64,000 nt of DNA. Source: Nevskia soli DSM 19509 (GTDB taxonomy: Bacteria; Pseudomonadota; Gammaproteobacteria; Nevskiales; Nevskiaceae). Numbering within the stretch: the stretch's first letter is position 1; each line of letters opens with the position of its first letter. The notes under the pieces were generated by a model. That model made no database searches. It worked only from the letters and a program-made list of their open reading frames with translations, and was not told where the DNA came from. The translations under genes were made by a program, and so were the position numbers. Shown in pieces: positions 36,183 through 43,750 of this stretch. The DNA is taken from positions 1 through 64,000 of the forward strand of contig NZ_JONR01000019.1 in NCBI RefSeq assembly GCF_000711955.1, given 5' to 3'.

Positions 36183-36909
36183 TTCCCAGGGCATCGGTTC
36201 CCAGGGCATGGCTTCCACGGTCCGCATCGGGACCTGGCTGCCACTGGCGGCGGCGCTGCTGCTGGCCTCCTGCGCTTCGCAGGTACAGAAGCAGGCGCCC
36301 GCCGCTCCCACCGCCCCCGACACGGCCACGCCGGCGGCTCAGGTGCCGGACAAGGGCGATCCGGAGCAGCGCTTCCAGGCCGCGGTGCAGCTGGTGAAGG
36401 ACAAGAAGCCGCAGGACGCCAAGGACGCTTTCGCCAAGCTGGCGCAGGATTTCCCGCAGTACAGCGGCCCGCTCAACAATCTGGGCGTCTTGCAGGCACA
36501 GGGCAAGCAGCGCGACCAGGCCATCGGCAGCTTCACCCGCGCCATAGCGACCAGTCCGAAGGACGATTTCGCCTGGGGCTGGCTCGGCATCCTGTATCGT
36601 GAAGGCGGCGATTACGGTCGCGCCGAACAGGCTTATCTGAAGGCGGTCGAACTCAAGCCCGATAATCCGGTCACACGCTTGAACCTCGGCATCCTTTACG
36701 ATGCGTATCTGAAGCGCCCGCAGGACGCGTTGGCGCAATACCGCGAATACCAGAGAATCGCGGGCAAGGACAGCAAGCCGGTAGTCACCGCATGGATCAA
36801 CGAACTTCAGGATGGGTTGCCGCAGGCAGCCAACACGGCCGGCGGCCCCGCCGCTGGTCAGGCCAAGCCTGCCGCAAGCCCCCCTGCCCCAGTGGAGCAC
36901 AAGCCATGA
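36166..36909 (+). CDS. TPR lipoprotein
   Basis: The gene encodes 247 residues. The ATG at 36166 has GAGGA six bases upstream and lies within the end of the previous gene. The signal peptide runs from MNRCTNSQGIGSQG to the lipobox LLLASC at about residue 37. After a Pro/Ala linker come three clear TPR units (FQAAVQLVKDKKPQDAKDAF, WGWLGILYREGGDYGRAEQA, LGILYDAYLKRPQDALAQY), then a Pro/Ala-rich tail. It is probably anchored in the outer membrane and acts as an assembly factor, reminiscent of PilF-type pilotins and of TPR lipoproteins in gliding or Tol-like machines. The precise role is unknown. Confidence 0.8.
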   Translation: MNRCTNSQGIGSQGMASTVRIGTWLPLAAALLLASCASQVQKQAPAAPTAPDTATPAAQVPDKGDPEQRFQAAVQLVKDKKPQDAKDAFAKLAQDFPQYSGPLNNLGVLQAQGKQRDQAIGSFTRAIATSPKDDFAWGWLGILYREGGDYGRAEQAYLKAVELKPDNPVTRLNLGILYDAYLKRPQDALAQYREYQRIAGKDSKPVVTAWINELQDGLPQAANTAGGPAAGQAKPAASPPAPVEHKP

Positions 36910-37262
36910 GATCGTTATCATTGGCCCTGATGGGTCTGACGGGGGCGCTGCTGCTGGCTCCGGCCGCGCAGGCCCAGTCCGCGTCGGCGTCCGATACGAA
37001 GAAGGCCGATGCCGTTGCGCCGGCGGTTTCGACGAGCCCGGACGAGGGTGCCGGCACCACCATCATCGGCGATCACGAGTCTCCGATCGGCCTGTACCTG
37101 ACGCCGTGGAAGAACGAGTATGCCCAGCGCGGCATGGACCGGCCGGCCCAAATCGTGCAAGAGCAAATGGCACCGATCGACCCAGGCGTGTTCCGGCGCC
37201 AGAATTCGTATTACGACACGATTACCAGTTATCGCCAGGCCGAGCTTGGCAACAAGAAGTAA
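36906..37262 (+). CDS. Small exported protein of the ExbBD/AgmX operon
   Basis: The gene encodes 118 residues; the ATG overlaps the previous TGA as ATGA. It has a clear signal peptide (MRSLSLALMGLTGALLLAPAAQAQS) with an Ala-x-Ala cleavage site. The mature part is about 90 residues with an acidic, disordered start and a conserved-looking end (ESPIGLYLTPWKNEYAQRGM, NSYYDTITSYRQ). No family is recognised. It has no Cys for lipidation and is probably a soluble periplasmic partner of the TPR proteins. It ends 72 bp before exbB, the largest gap inside the operon. Confidence 0.7.
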   Translation: MRSLSLALMGLTGALLLAPAAQAQSASASDTKKADAVAPAVSTSPDEGAGTTIIGDHESPIGLYLTPWKNEYAQRGMDRPAQIVQEQMAPIDPGVFRRQNSYYDTITSYRQAELGNKK

Positions 37263-37334
37263 GCAGTCAAAACAACAGCAGCCTTACCCTACACCGTTGC
37301 CCATCACAGTCATCTAGCTCAAAGAGGAATTACC

Positions 37335-37967
37335 ATGGATTTGTTCGCCACCGTCACCCGTTTCTTCCAAAACGGCGGCGTGTTCATGTACCCCATCCTG
37401 GCAGTGCTGGTCCTCGGCCTGGCCATCACCATCGAGCGCTTCATCTACCTGCGGCGCGCCTACAGCGAAAACCGCACCCTGTGGTCGAAGCTGCTGCCGA
37501 TGGTCAATTCCGGACGGTACGAAGACGCCGAAAAGCTTGCCTCCTCCTCCACCACCGCCATCGGCCGCGTGCTCGGCTACGGCATCGCCCGCTCGCGCGG
37601 CCAGGTGACGCGTGAGGACGTCGAGCGCGCCATGGAAGAAAGCCTGATGGAAGTGACGCCGCAGCTGGAGCGCCGCACCCACTATCTGGCCACCTTCGCC
37701 AATGTCGCCACCCTGCTCGGCCTGCTCGGCACCATCATCGGCCTGATCCACGGCTTCTCCTCGCTGTCCGGCGTCAACCCGGCGGAAAAGCAGGACCAGC
37801 TGTCCGAGGCCGTGTCGATCGCGATGAATTGCACCGCCTTTGGCCTGATGACCGCCGTGCCGTTCATGCTGATCCATGCCTGGCTGACGTCGATGACCGA
37901 CGAACTGGTGGATAACCTGGAAATGGCTTCGATCAAGTTCCTCAACAGCCTGGGCCTGAAGAACTAA
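37335..37967 (+). CDS. MotA/TolQ/ExbB-type proton channel subunit
   Basis: The gene encodes 210 residues with AGAGGA before the ATG. The three membrane helices expected for ExbB/TolQ are at about 18-40 (YPILAVLVLGLAITIERFIY), 117-140 (ATFANVATLLGLLGTIIGLI) and 160-182 (NCTAFGLMTAVPFMLIHAWL). The segment LLGLLGTIIGLIHGF is the family signature around the ion path. Together with the two ExbD proteins downstream it should form a proton-driven stator complex in the inner membrane that powers a periplasmic partner. Gene context (two exbD genes and an AgmX-type partner, no TonB receptor) separates it from iron-uptake ExbB and from TolQ. Confidence 0.9.
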   Translation: MDLFATVTRFFQNGGVFMYPILAVLVLGLAITIERFIYLRRAYSENRTLWSKLLPMVNSGRYEDAEKLASSSTTAIGRVLGYGIARSRGQVTREDVERAMEESLMEVTPQLERRTHYLATFANVATLLGLLGTIIGLIHGFSSLSGVNPAEKQDQLSEAVSIAMNCTAFGLMTAVPFMLIHAWLTSMTDELVDNLEMASIKFLNSLGLKN

Positions 37968-38002
37968 GGACCGGTCATCGCTCCACACAGGATGATCTGC
38001 CC

Positions 38003-38530
38003 ATGATGCAAGGACTGTCGCGCAATCTGCGTCGCGCCACGCGACGCGCCCGGCGCAAGCGCGCCACCGAGTTGAACATCGTGTCGATGATCGACATCCT
38101 CACGGTGCTGGTGTTCTTCCTGCTGGTCAATGCGCTCGGCGTGTCGATCCTGGGCGTCAACCTGCCCTCTTCCGACTCCAGCCCGCCGCAACAGCAGCCC
38201 AAGGATCTGAAGGTGATCGTGCGCCCGGACAGCTTGACCGTGGCCGATTCAAGCGGCGCCGTGAAGGAGTTCCCGAGCACGGGCAACGCCTATGATCTGA
38301 AAGGTCTCGGCGAGTTGCTGAGCCAGATCAAGGACCGCGAGCCCAGCGAGGACAAGATCACGCTGCTGCTCGATCCCACCGTTACCTACGATGCCCTGGT
38401 GCAGGTGATGGATACGGTGCGCGTGCAGCCGGGTACGCCCGGGCACCCGCAACGGGATCTGTTTCCGCAGATCGGCATGGGCGATGCGCCCAAGCTGAAC
38501 GGCGCCGCGCCCGCAGGAGCCAAGCCATGA
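38003..38530 (+). CDS. ExbD/TolR-family protein 1
   Basis: The gene encodes 175 residues. A basic N-terminus (NLRRATRRARRKRATELNIV) is followed by one membrane helix, SMIDILTVLVFFLLVNALGV, which holds the essential proton-carrying Asp (SMID) of ExbD/TolR/MotB-type proteins. The periplasmic domain follows (KDLKVIVRPDSLTVADSSG, LLDPTVTYDALVQVMDTV), the fold that dimerises in ExbD and TolR. It ends in a Pro/Ala tail, and its stop overlaps the start of the second ExbD as ATGA. With ExbB it forms the proton channel. Confidence 0.9.
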   Translation: MMQGLSRNLRRATRRARRKRATELNIVSMIDILTVLVFFLLVNALGVSILGVNLPSSDSSPPQQQPKDLKVIVRPDSLTVADSSGAVKEFPSTGNAYDLKGLGELLSQIKDREPSEDKITLLLDPTVTYDALVQVMDTVRVQPGTPGHPQRDLFPQIGMGDAPKLNGAAPAGAKP

Positions 38531-39042
38531 GAATGCGCTCGAATTTCATGCGCAACCGCATGTTGCGCAAGGCCACCAAGCGCGACACGGTGCCGCTCAA
38601 CTTGGTGTCGATGATCGATATCTTCACCTGCCTGGTGTTCTTCCTGCTGCTCACCTCGACCAGCGTGCAGACCATCCGCAGCCCGCGCTCGCTGGAGCTG
38701 CCGTCCTCGGTCACCATGCAGCAACCGAACGATACCCCGGTGCTGATGGTCACGGGCCAGGACATCACCCTGCAGGGCAAGACGGTGATGACGGTGGCCG
38801 AGGCGGAAGCGTCCTCGGGCGATGTGCTGCCGGCGCTGAAGTCGCAGCTGCTGCTGGTGCCGCTGGCGCAGATCCAGGGCGCGGCCGCCAGTGCGCTGAC
38901 CCGCGGCGAGATCAACATCATGGCGGACAAGGACATCCCCTATTCCCTGTTGAAGAAGGTGATGATCACCGCCGGGCAGGCGCAGTTCGCCAGGATTTCC
39001 CTGTCGGTGAATCACCGCAGCAGCCGTGAGGTGGCGCGATGA
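38527..39042 (+). CDS. ExbD/TolR-family protein 2
   Basis: The gene encodes 171 residues, a second ExbD paralogue beside the first. It has the same layout: a basic start (MRNRMLRKATKRDTVPLNL), a membrane helix with Asp (SMIDIFTCLVFFLLLTSTSV) and a periplasmic domain (LPSSVTMQQPNDTPVLMVTG, NIMADKDIPYSLLKKVMITA). Keeping two ExbD proteins, both with the channel Asp, suggests a heteromeric plug, as proposed for AglQRS-type and some Tol-like motors. The start and stop codons overlap those of both neighbours. Confidence 0.9.
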   Translation: MRMRSNFMRNRMLRKATKRDTVPLNLVSMIDIFTCLVFFLLLTSTSVQTIRSPRSLELPSSVTMQQPNDTPVLMVTGQDITLQGKTVMTVAEAEASSGDVLPALKSQLLLVPLAQIQGAAASALTRGEINIMADKDIPYSLLKKVMITAGQAQFARISLSVNHRSSREVAR

Positions 39043-39995
39043 GCGCGCAAGTTACCACCATCCGCTGGGAAAGCTGGGCGCTATCGGAGGAAGCCGACCG
39101 CCGTTTCCGCCGCATCGTCCTGATCGTCGCCGTCCCGGCGGTCATCCTGGCCATCCTGCTGTCCATTTTCCAGATGGAGGTCAAGAAGGCCGAGAGCAGC
39201 TCCTTCAACGGCGCGCGTTACGCCGAGCTGGTGGCGGAGCAGCCGGGCGAAGTGGCGCCGCCGGAGCAGCCCAAGCCGGCCGCGAAGGACAGCCCGCAAC
39301 CGCCCAAGGAAGCCGCGCCGCCCAAGCCGGTGCAGAAACCCACGCCGCAGCCGGTGCCGCAGCCCTCGGCGCGCGAGCAGGCGCAGAAGACCCAGGAAAT
39401 GAAGGTCATCCAGGATCAGCTGAAGGATCTGCGCGACCAGAACCTGAACACGCTCAGCGACCAGCCCCTGGTCTCCAGCACCATCACTTCCAAGGGGGGC
39501 ATCGGCGGTTCCGCCGCCTCGGCGGAAGCCATCGCCCAGTCCGCCGCCGCCAACAGCGGCAACGGCATCGGCGGGACCGGAGCGGTCACCAGTTCGCAGA
39601 GCGGCACGGGTCTGGGCAGCCGCCGTACCGGCTCGGTGCAGAGCCCGGTGGGATTCGGACGCAGCGCCAACCAGGTCGGCGCCAATGGCCAGATCAACAA
39701 CGCGCGCTCGCTCACCGAGATCCAGGAAGTGTTCGACCGCAACAAGGGTTCGCTGACTTCGATCTACAACCGGCAGGCGCGCGAAAACCCGAACATGGGT
39801 GACGGCAAGCTGGTGCTGAAGCTGACCATCGCGCCGGACGGCACGGTGACGCAGTGCACGGTAGTGTCGAGTTCGTTCAACGATCCGGACTTTGAGCACA
39901 AGATCGTGCAGCGCATCCTGCTGTTCAAGTTCGCGGCCAAGAACGTTCCGCCTTTCACCTACAACAGCTATCCGATCGAATTCCACCCGATGTAA
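39039..39995 (+). CDS. AgmX/PglI C-terminal-domain protein (TonB-like energy transducer)
   Basis: The gene encodes 318 residues. A cytoplasmic N-terminus precedes one membrane helix (RRIVLIVAVPAVILAILLSI). A Pro/Lys/Gln-rich periplasmic stretch follows (PPEQPKPAAKDSPQPPKEAA), then a Gly/Ser-rich region, then a C-terminal domain of about 95 residues (SLTEIQEVFDRNKGSLTSIY, GKLVLKLTIAPDGTVTQCTV, KIVQRILLFKF). The last part is the AgmX/PglI or TonB-like fold used by transducers that carry motor energy to the outer membrane. In Myxococcus, AgmX-type proteins belong to the gliding machinery. Here it closes the operon and probably links ExbB/ExbD to the TPR lipoproteins. Confidence 0.85.
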   Translation: MSAQVTTIRWESWALSEEADRRFRRIVLIVAVPAVILAILLSIFQMEVKKAESSSFNGARYAELVAEQPGEVAPPEQPKPAAKDSPQPPKEAAPPKPVQKPTPQPVPQPSAREQAQKTQEMKVIQDQLKDLRDQNLNTLSDQPLVSSTITSKGGIGGSAASAEAIAQSAAANSGNGIGGTGAVTSSQSGTGLGSRRTGSVQSPVGFGRSANQVGANGQINNARSLTEIQEVFDRNKGSLTSIYNRQARENPNMGDGKLVLKLTIAPDGTVTQCTVVSSSFNDPDFEHKIVQRILLFKFAAKNVPPFTYNSYPIEFHPM

Positions 39996-40031
39996 TCATC
40001 GGGACGGGCATCGGTACTGGCCGGGGCTGCT

Positions 40032-40065
40032 CCCGCGTGCGATGGCTTCCGTCGCCGCACGCGGG
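40032..40065 (+). terminator. GC-rich hairpin after the ExbBD/AgmX operon
   Basis: A ten-base-pair stem, cccgcgtgcg / cgcacgcggg, lies 37 bp past the last operon stop and 86 bp before fabI. No T run follows, so it may be a weak or factor-assisted terminator or an RNA-stabilising hairpin. Confidence 0.4.
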
Positions 40066-40150
40066 ATATCCATGCGCGAGGCCCATCTCCCCCGCCCCGG
40101 AGAACGCCTGTGACGGGATCTCGCGCGAAGCAAAACTTTGAGAGGCTGGC

Positions 40151-40951
40151 ATGGGTTTCCTGAACGGCAAGAAAGTGTTGATCACCGGCATCGCCAGCGA
40201 GCGCTCCATCGCCACCGGTATCACCGAGGCGATGCATCGCGAAGGCGCCGAACTGGCGTTCACCTACCAGGGCGAGAAGCTCAAGCCACGCGTCGAGGCC
40301 GCCGCGCACGAGCATGGTTCGGACATCGTGATGCCGCTGGACGTGACGCGCGACGAGGACATCGCCGCGGTGTTCGATACCCTCAAGCAGAAATGGGGCG
40401 GCATCGACATCGTGGTGCATTCGATCGGCTTCGCCCCGCGCGAACTGCTGGCCGGCGGCTACCTGGAAACGGTGACGCGCGAAGGCTATGCCATCGCGCA
40501 CGATATTTCCGCCTACAGCTTCGCCGCACTGGGCAAGGCGGCGCGCCCGCTGATGCAGGGACGCAACGCCGCCCTGCTGACCCTGACCTACCTGGGCAGC
40601 GAGCGTTTCATCCCGATGTACAACGTCATGGGCGCCGCCAAGGCCAGCCTTGAGGCCAATGTGCGCTACATGGCAGGTGAGTTGGGGCCGGAAGGCATCC
40701 GCGTCAACGGCATTTCGGCGGGCCCGATCAAGACGCTGGCCGGCGCCGGCATCAAGGGTTTCCGCAGCATGCTGTCGCACGCCGAGAAAGGCTCGGCCCT
40801 GCGCCGCAACGTCACCATCGAGGAAGTGGGCAATACCGCCGCCTTCCTCTGCTCCGACCTGGCTTCCGGCATCACCGGCGAGATCATCTATGTCGACGCC
40901 GGCTTCCGCTTCATGGGCTTCACGCTGGAGAGCATGGCGGAAAAGCAGTGA
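40151..40951 (+). CDS. fabI: Enoyl-[acyl-carrier-protein] reductase (NADH) FabI
   Basis: The gene encodes 266 residues with AGAGG upstream of the ATG. The protein reduces trans-2-enoyl-ACP in the last step of each fatty-acid elongation cycle. It is a divergent short-chain dehydrogenase: the cofactor loop is ITGIASERSIATGI, and the active site TYLGSERFIPMYNVMGAAK holds the FabI Tyr-x6-Tyr-x6-Lys arrangement. ISAGPIKTLAGAGIKGF and AAFLCSDLASGITGEIIYVD complete the family pattern. Where many FabI proteins have Asn before the second Tyr (PNYNVMG), here it is Met. It faces ppiD, an order also seen in pseudomonads. A terminator lies 33 bp after the stop. Confidence 0.96.
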   Translation: MGFLNGKKVLITGIASERSIATGITEAMHREGAELAFTYQGEKLKPRVEAAAHEHGSDIVMPLDVTRDEDIAAVFDTLKQKWGGIDIVVHSIGFAPRELLAGGYLETVTREGYAIAHDISAYSFAALGKAARPLMQGRNAALLTLTYLGSERFIPMYNVMGAAKASLEANVRYMAGELGPEGIRVNGISAGPIKTLAGAGIKGFRSMLSHAEKGSALRRNVTIEEVGNTAAFLCSDLASGITGEIIYVDAGFRFMGFTLESMAEKQ

Positions 40952-40973
40952 CTGGTGGTCAGTGATCAGTGGT
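40946..40973 (+). repeat. Heptameric YAGTGRY array A (fabI 3' end)
   Basis: Four heptads in register, cagtgac, tggtggt, cagtgat and cagtggt, start inside the last sense codon and stop of fabI. The first 23 bp around this point (40943-40965) match 58223-58245 with one mismatch. Confidence 0.7.
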
Positions 40974-40983
40974 CGGTAAAAGC

Positions 40984-41013
40984 AAAAAGCCCGGTTAGAT
41001 CACCGGGCTTTTT
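40984..41013. terminator. Bidirectional terminator between fabI and ppiD
   Basis: The twelve-base arms aaaaagcccggt / accgggcttttt surround a six-base loop, with T runs on both strands. It ends the convergent fabI and ppiD transcripts. Confidence 0.85.
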
Positions 41014-41025
41014 TATCCTGCCGCT

Positions 41026-41060
41026 TCCACTGGCCACTATTCACTAACCACTGGCCACTG
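41026..41060 (-). repeat. Heptameric YAGTGRY array B (ppiD 3' end)
   Basis: Read on the minus strand from 41060, five heptads follow each other: cagtggc, cagtggt, tagtgaa, tagtggc and cagtgga. The array begins four bases after the ppiD stop and is inverted relative to array A across the shared terminator. Confidence 0.65.
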
Positions 41061-41064
41061 CCTC

Positions 41065-42999
41065 TCAGCCGCCTGCGTCGGCGTCGCTGGTGAGCGGCGT
41101 CGCCTTGATCTTGACCTTGACCTCTTTTTCCACTGCATCGCGGTAGGCGGAGAACTCGGAACCAGCGCGGGCATTGCGCAGTTGCAAGCCGGCGCTCTGC
41201 ATGTCCTTGACGTCGCTGGACTGCGTCGCCGGATCGTTGACCGCCGACAGGGCGATCACGGCGATATCGCCGTTGTCCAGCGCGGCCTGGCCGTATCCCA
41301 GCTTGCCGCTGGCCGGGTGCGGCATTTTGAACAGGGCCTGGACCAGGGCCGGCGGCAGGTCCTTGTTGTCACGCTGCACGGCACCGGGACTCACCGAAGC
41401 GACACCGGCGGCCTTGGTGGCAAGCTCGAAGGTCTGGCCGTCGGCGAGGCTCTTCAGCAGCGCGTCGGCGCCGGCCTTGGCCTTGGCCTTGGCGGCTTCG
41501 TCCTTCAGCTCGCCGCGGATCTGCTCGGCGACGTCAGCCTGCTGCAACTGGCGCGGCGCTTCGTATTCGGCCTTGCGCACCACTACCAGATGCTGCGGAT
41601 CGATGGCGATCGGCTTGCTGTTGTTGTCGTCCTTGATCAACTCAGAGGAAAACGCGGCGGCGATCACCGCCTGGTTGGCGGCGATGTCGCCGCCGCCCTT
41701 GCGGGTGAACCAGTCGGTGGTCTTCACCTGCAGGTTGAGCGCTTTGGCCACCGGGTCGAGCGAAGCCGGGTTCTCGAAGCTCATCTGGTCGAGCTTGGTG
41801 GACATGTCGTTGAAGCGGGTCACGGCGTCCTGCTGCTGGTACAGGTCGAGCAGCTGCTTCTGCACCGCGGGATCGTCGAACGCCTGCGTCTCGGCCGGCT
41901 TGAGTTCGTCGAGCTTGATCAGGTGCCAGCCGAATTCGGTCTGCACCGGTTCGCTGACCTCGCCGGCCTTGTTCAGGGCGAACAGGGCCGACTCGAATTT
42001 GGGGACCATCATGCCGTGCTTGACCAGGCCCAGGTCGCCGCCCTTGTTCTTGGAGCCGGGATCGTCGGAGTTGGCCTTGGCCAGCTCGGCGAAGTCGGCG
42101 CCGGCCTTGATCTTGTCGTAAAGATCATCGGCCTTCTTCTTCGCCGCATCCTTGTCGGCGCCGAAGGCGATCAGGATGTGGCTGGCGCGGCGCTGCTCCG
42201 GAGTGGAGAACAGCCCGGCCTTGCGCGCCTCGTAGATGGCCTTGAGCACGTCGGCGCTGGGGGCAGCGGCCTTGGGCAGCTGGTCCAGGGCCAGTTCGAC
42301 GTAGGCCAGCTTGATGCGCTCGGGCGCCTTGTAGCTGTCCTTCTTCTGCTCGTAGCGCTGCTTGACCTGATCGTCGCTGACCGTAACCGAGGCCAGGTAT
42401 TTGGCAGGTTCGAATTTGACGTAGCTGAATACGCGCTGCTGCCGCTGCAGCTTCCAGGCCGCCTCCCCCTCGCGCGGGGTGATGAAGGCGCTGTCCAGAA
42501 CGGCGCCGCGAAGCTGCTCCACCGGCAGCTGCTGGCGCACGCGCGCTTCGAACTGCTCGGGAGACTGGCCGACGCTGCTCAGGGCGCTGCGGTAGCGATC
42601 GGCGGAGAAGTGCCCGTTTTCCTGGAAATACGGCATCGCCTCGAGGTATTCGCGCACCCCGGCGTCATCGATCCGGTAGCCCGTATCGCGGGTGTATTGC
42701 TGCAACACCAAGTCCTGCACCAGGCTCTTCAGAACGTTGTCGCGCAACTGGTTCTGTTGCAGCTCGTCCGCCCGGAAATCCGGGCCCATGCGCTGTTGCA
42801 GATCCTGGTAAGCGCGCTGGTAGGCGCCATGGAACTGCGACTGGGTGATCTTCACCCCGCCGACTTCGGCGACCGTGGGATCGGCGCCACCGCCGCTTTG
42901 CAGGGACTGGATCCCGAAAAACGCGAAGGGAACGATCAATACGCCAACAATGCCCCAGAGTATCGGGCCAGTCATGCGGTCGCGAATGGTCTGCAACAT
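41065..42999 (-). CDS. ppiD: Peptidyl-prolyl isomerase/periplasmic chaperone PpiD
   Basis: The gene encodes 644 residues. One N-terminal membrane helix (ILWGIVGVLIVPFAFFGIQS) anchors the protein in the inner membrane with a large periplasmic part. A SurA_N-like chaperone region covers about 40-240 (VAEVGGVKITQSQFHGAYQR, REGEAAWKLQRQQRVFSYVK). A parvulin domain is at about 265-365 (RRASHILIAFGADKD, FAELAKANSDDPGSKNKGGD, EFGWHLIKLDEL). The protein helps polypeptides leaving the Sec translocon to fold. The position after hupB and the tRNA-Val/tRNA-Asp pair, facing fabI, is the same as in Pseudomonas. Length and layout are typical of PpiD (about 620 residues). Confidence 0.95.
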   Translation of the reverse strand: MLQTIRDRMTGPILWGIVGVLIVPFAFFGIQSLQSGGGADPTVAEVGGVKITQSQFHGAYQRAYQDLQQRMGPDFRADELQQNQLRDNVLKSLVQDLVLQQYTRDTGYRIDDAGVREYLEAMPYFQENGHFSADRYRSALSSVGQSPEQFEARVRQQLPVEQLRGAVLDSAFITPREGEAAWKLQRQQRVFSYVKFEPAKYLASVTVSDDQVKQRYEQKKDSYKAPERIKLAYVELALDQLPKAAAPSADVLKAIYEARKAGLFSTPEQRRASHILIAFGADKDAAKKKADDLYDKIKAGADFAELAKANSDDPGSKNKGGDLGLVKHGMMVPKFESALFALNKAGEVSEPVQTEFGWHLIKLDELKPAETQAFDDPAVQKQLLDLYQQQDAVTRFNDMSTKLDQMSFENPASLDPVAKALNLQVKTTDWFTRKGGGDIAANQAVIAAAFSSELIKDDNNSKPIAIDPQHLVVVRKAEYEAPRQLQQADVAEQIRGELKDEAAKAKAKAGADALLKSLADGQTFELATKAAGVASVSPGAVQRDNKDLPPALVQALFKMPHPASGKLGYGQAALDNGDIAVIALSAVNDPATQSSDVKDMQSAGLQLRNARAGSEFSAYRDAVEKEVKVKIKATPLTSDADAGG

Positions 43000-43022
43000 G
43001 TATTTGATAGTCCGGAAATAAG

Positions 43023-43045
43023 AAAGGCGCTCGTCGAGCGCCTTT
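43023..43045 (-). terminator. Hairpin between tRNA-Asp and ppiD
   Basis: A ten-base-pair stem, aaaggcgctc / gagcgccttt, has a three-base loop. On the minus strand it is followed by a U-rich stretch (TTTCTTATTT reading) after the tRNA genes; on the plus strand by TTTTTATAATTA. It probably ends or processes the hupB-tRNA transcript before ppiD. Confidence 0.6.
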
Positions 43046-43057
43046 TTATAATTAATA

Positions 43058-43134
43058 TGGCGGAGCGGACGGGACTCGAACCCGCGACCCTCGGCGTGAC
43101 AGGCCGATACTCTAACCGACTGAGCTACCGCTCC
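43058..43134 (-). tRNA. tRNA-Asp (anticodon GTC)
   Basis: This 77-nt gene has the acceptor stem GGAGCGG / CCGCTCC, a D-arm with AGCTCAGTCGGTTAGAG, an anticodon loop reading CCTGTCACG (anticodon GTC), a T-arm with GGGTTCGAGTCCCGT, discriminator G and an encoded CCA end. It lies 28 bp from the tRNA-Val gene and is probably co-transcribed with it after hupB. Confidence 0.97.
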
Positions 43135-43162
43135 GCATTAATTCCAACTTTGCAACAAAACC

Positions 43163-43238
43163 TGGTGGGTGCTGACGGGCTCGAACCGTCGACCCCCGCC
43201 TTGTAAGGGCGATGCTCTACCGACTGAGCTAAGCACCC
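43163..43238 (-). tRNA. tRNA-Val (anticodon TAC)
   Basis: This 76-nt gene has the acceptor stem GGGTGCT / AGCACCC, a D-arm with AGCTCAGTCGGTAGAGC, an anticodon loop with TAC in CCTTACAAG, a T-arm with GGTTCGAGCCC, discriminator A and an encoded CCA. It is located 28 bp after the hupB stop in the same direction. Confidence 0.97.
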
Positions 43239-43266
43239 GGCGGGATGTCAGCCCCGCGAAGGTCGA

Positions 43267-43539
43267 TTATTTTACCGCGTCTTTCAGCGCCTTGCCAGCT
43301 TTGAAGGAAGGATTTTTGCTGGCGGCGATTTTCAGGGGGGCGCCGGTCTTGGGATTCCGGCCGGTACGGGCCGCCCGCTTGCGGATGGTGAACGTGCCGA
43401 AACCGACCAGGGAGACCTTGTCGTTCTTCTTCAGTGCCTTGGTGATGACTTCCACGAACGCATCGACCGCGCGGGTGGCGTCGGCCTTGGAGACGTCAGC
43501 CTTGTCGGCAACCGCGTTGATCAATTCGGCTTTGTTCAT
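43267..43539 (-). CDS. hupB: DNA-binding protein HU-beta
   Basis: The gene encodes 90 residues, the standard HU size, starting MNKAELINAVADKADVSKAD. The protein is a small basic nucleoid protein that binds and bends DNA without sequence specificity as a dimer. The DNA-binding beta-arm region carries GFGTFTIRKRAARTGRNP and the signature ends with NPSFKAGKALKDAVK. It lies downstream of lon, as in E. coli and Pseudomonas, but has its own strong promoter. The two tRNA genes follow within 30 bp. Confidence 0.98.
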   Translation of the reverse strand: MNKAELINAVADKADVSKADATRAVDAFVEVITKALKKNDKVSLVGFGTFTIRKRAARTGRNPKTGAPLKIAASKNPSFKAGKALKDAVK

Positions 43540-43692
43540 GTAGGTGAGTCCCCTCTATCTGTAAATGCTGTAAATGGCTTCTTGCCAGGAATTTCGAACC
43601 GTTTCGGTCGCCGTCCCCCGATCCTCCGGAACCGGCGCAAAGAACGCCTGTGCCTCGTTCTGAGGATGGTTCGCCACGGCCACGGATGCAGT

Positions 43693-43722
43693 CTTATACC
43701 AAGCGCCGGCAGCAAGCGTCAA
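43693..43722 (-). promoter_or_regulatory. Sigma-70 promoter of hupB
   Basis: On the minus strand TTGACG (43722-43717), an 18-bp spacer and TATAAG (43698-43693) form a near-consensus promoter about 155 bp upstream of the hupB start. The leader would be roughly 145 nt and might hold regulatory structure. Confidence 0.7.
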
Positions 43723-43750
43723 TCAAGCGTTTGAGCTTGTGCCAGCGTGG

